A program made the translations under genes and the position numbers. From an uncultured Treponema sp. (lineage in GTDB: Bacteria > Spirochaetota > Spirochaetia > Treponematales > Treponemataceae), in NCBI GenBank assembly GCA_937892225.1, contig CALAUH010000319.1, positions 1 to 13,669 on the forward strand: 13,669 nucleotides of DNA, read 5' to 3'. The stretch's first letter is position 1. The number at the start of each line of letters is the position of its first letter. Below the pieces are notes generated by a model. The model had not been told where the DNA came from. It saw nothing but the letters and a program-made list of their open reading frames with translations, and searched no databases. Positions 13,390 through 13,669 of the stretch are shown here, in pieces.

Positions 13390-13669
13390 ATGAAAAGATT
13401 ATTTTCAAGCTTTGCTGCATTATTCTTTATTTTTTGTATGATTGGTTGTAAAAATGCAACAAATGGTAAAGTAACATGGGAAACAAACGACTTTATACCA
13501 AACACAATGGTAAAAATTACCGGAACAACCGAAATTTCTGACTTTTACATCAGTAACAGCGAACTTACTTATGCAAGATGGTATGAAGTATACCAGTGGG
13601 CAGTGAAAAACGGATATACATTCCAGAACCTTGGATGCGAAGGAAACAGTGGAACAGACGGCGCAGAAC
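13390..13669 (+). CDS. SUMF1/formylglycine-generating-enzyme-like lipoprotein, 5' part (runs off the window)
   Basis: The first 93 codons are present. MKRLFSSFAALFFIFCMIGC is a lipoprotein signal peptide with lipobox MIGC, so Cys20 would be lipidated. The mature part begins KNATNGKVTWETND. It then enters the FGE-sulfatase (SUMF1) fold pattern: VKITGTTEISDFYISNSELTY, then ARWYEVYQWAVKNGYTFQN, and GCEGNSGTDGAE. Treponema genomes carry many such surface lipoproteins. Most are thought not to be true formylglycine-generating enzymes, and the copper-binding Cys pair cannot be checked here because the C-terminus is missing. Codons favour AAC, GAC, TAC, TTC and ACC more than the neighbouring genes, which may mark high expression. 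AAAAGGAG at 13374-13381 supports this start. Confidence 0.85.
   Translation, partial: MKRLFSSFAALFFIFCMIGCKNATNGKVTWETNDFIPNTMVKITGTTEISDFYISNSELTYARWYEVYQWAVKNGYTFQNLGCEGNSGTDGAE

Noticed and set aside
1..13669. A CRISPR array, toxin-antitoxin pair or antiphage defence island
   Set aside because: No spaced direct repeats, no characteristic toxin, nuclease or effector domains, and no paired small genes were seen.

Overview
The window appears to join DNA from at least two, and perhaps three, different genomes. It looks like a contig from a gut or rumen metagenome. No tRNA, rRNA, CRISPR array, transposase, integrase or recognisable attachment site was seen.

Region A (1 to about 480) is about 33% GC by hand count. 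It encodes the first ~140 residues of an open frame that resembles a short helical phage protein. Region B (about 480 to about 4465) is very AT-rich, about 19% GC in its first 240 bases. It carries genes with strong Shine-Dalgarno sites and compact terminator/extended -10 promoter units, as expected of an uncultured low-GC Bacilli or Mollicutes-related commensal. Its genes encode the secreted tail of the first open frame, an XRE-type regulator fused to a multi-pass membrane domain, an anchored protein with a Big_14-like Ig domain, a two-helix membrane protein, and the N-terminal half of a DUF1848 protein. Each seems to be its own transcription unit.

Region C (about 4465 to 13669) looks like a Treponema-like spirochaete. 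The evidence is a TolC signal peptide ending in FAQ, a SUMF1-type lipoprotein, codon choice richer in CAG and GAA, and the overall gene set. In order it has a truncated RND/MFP periplasmic adaptor and tolC (minus strand), a Rel-type (p)ppGpp synthetase (plus), a peptidase-U32 family protein and an alpha/beta hydrolase relative (minus, two-gene operon), metA (plus), a DUF4153 membrane protein (minus), and the start of an FGE/SUMF1-domain lipoprotein (plus).

The B/C boundary is the main caution. The plus-strand DUF1848 gene loses its C-terminal half and the minus-strand adaptor gene loses its C-terminal half at the same ~25 nt. This fits an assembly join over a short shared sequence, or an illegitimate recombination event. 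Gene neighbourhoods should not be interpreted across it.

The most interesting biology is in region C. The Rel protein keeps its synthetase motifs, but its HD hydrolase motif is rewritten and its ACT domain is missing. The alpha/beta hydrolase has all three catalytic positions replaced. The metA product carries Glu111, which predicts acetyl-CoA use. Several first-in-operon genes have a -10-like box directly in front of the ATG and no Shine-Dalgarno, suggesting leaderless mRNAs. Two convergent gene pairs share abutting stop codons (TAA|TTA). In region B, a two-hairpin terminator plus extended -10 module is repeated between genes, with a stem that varies in sequence but stays paired.
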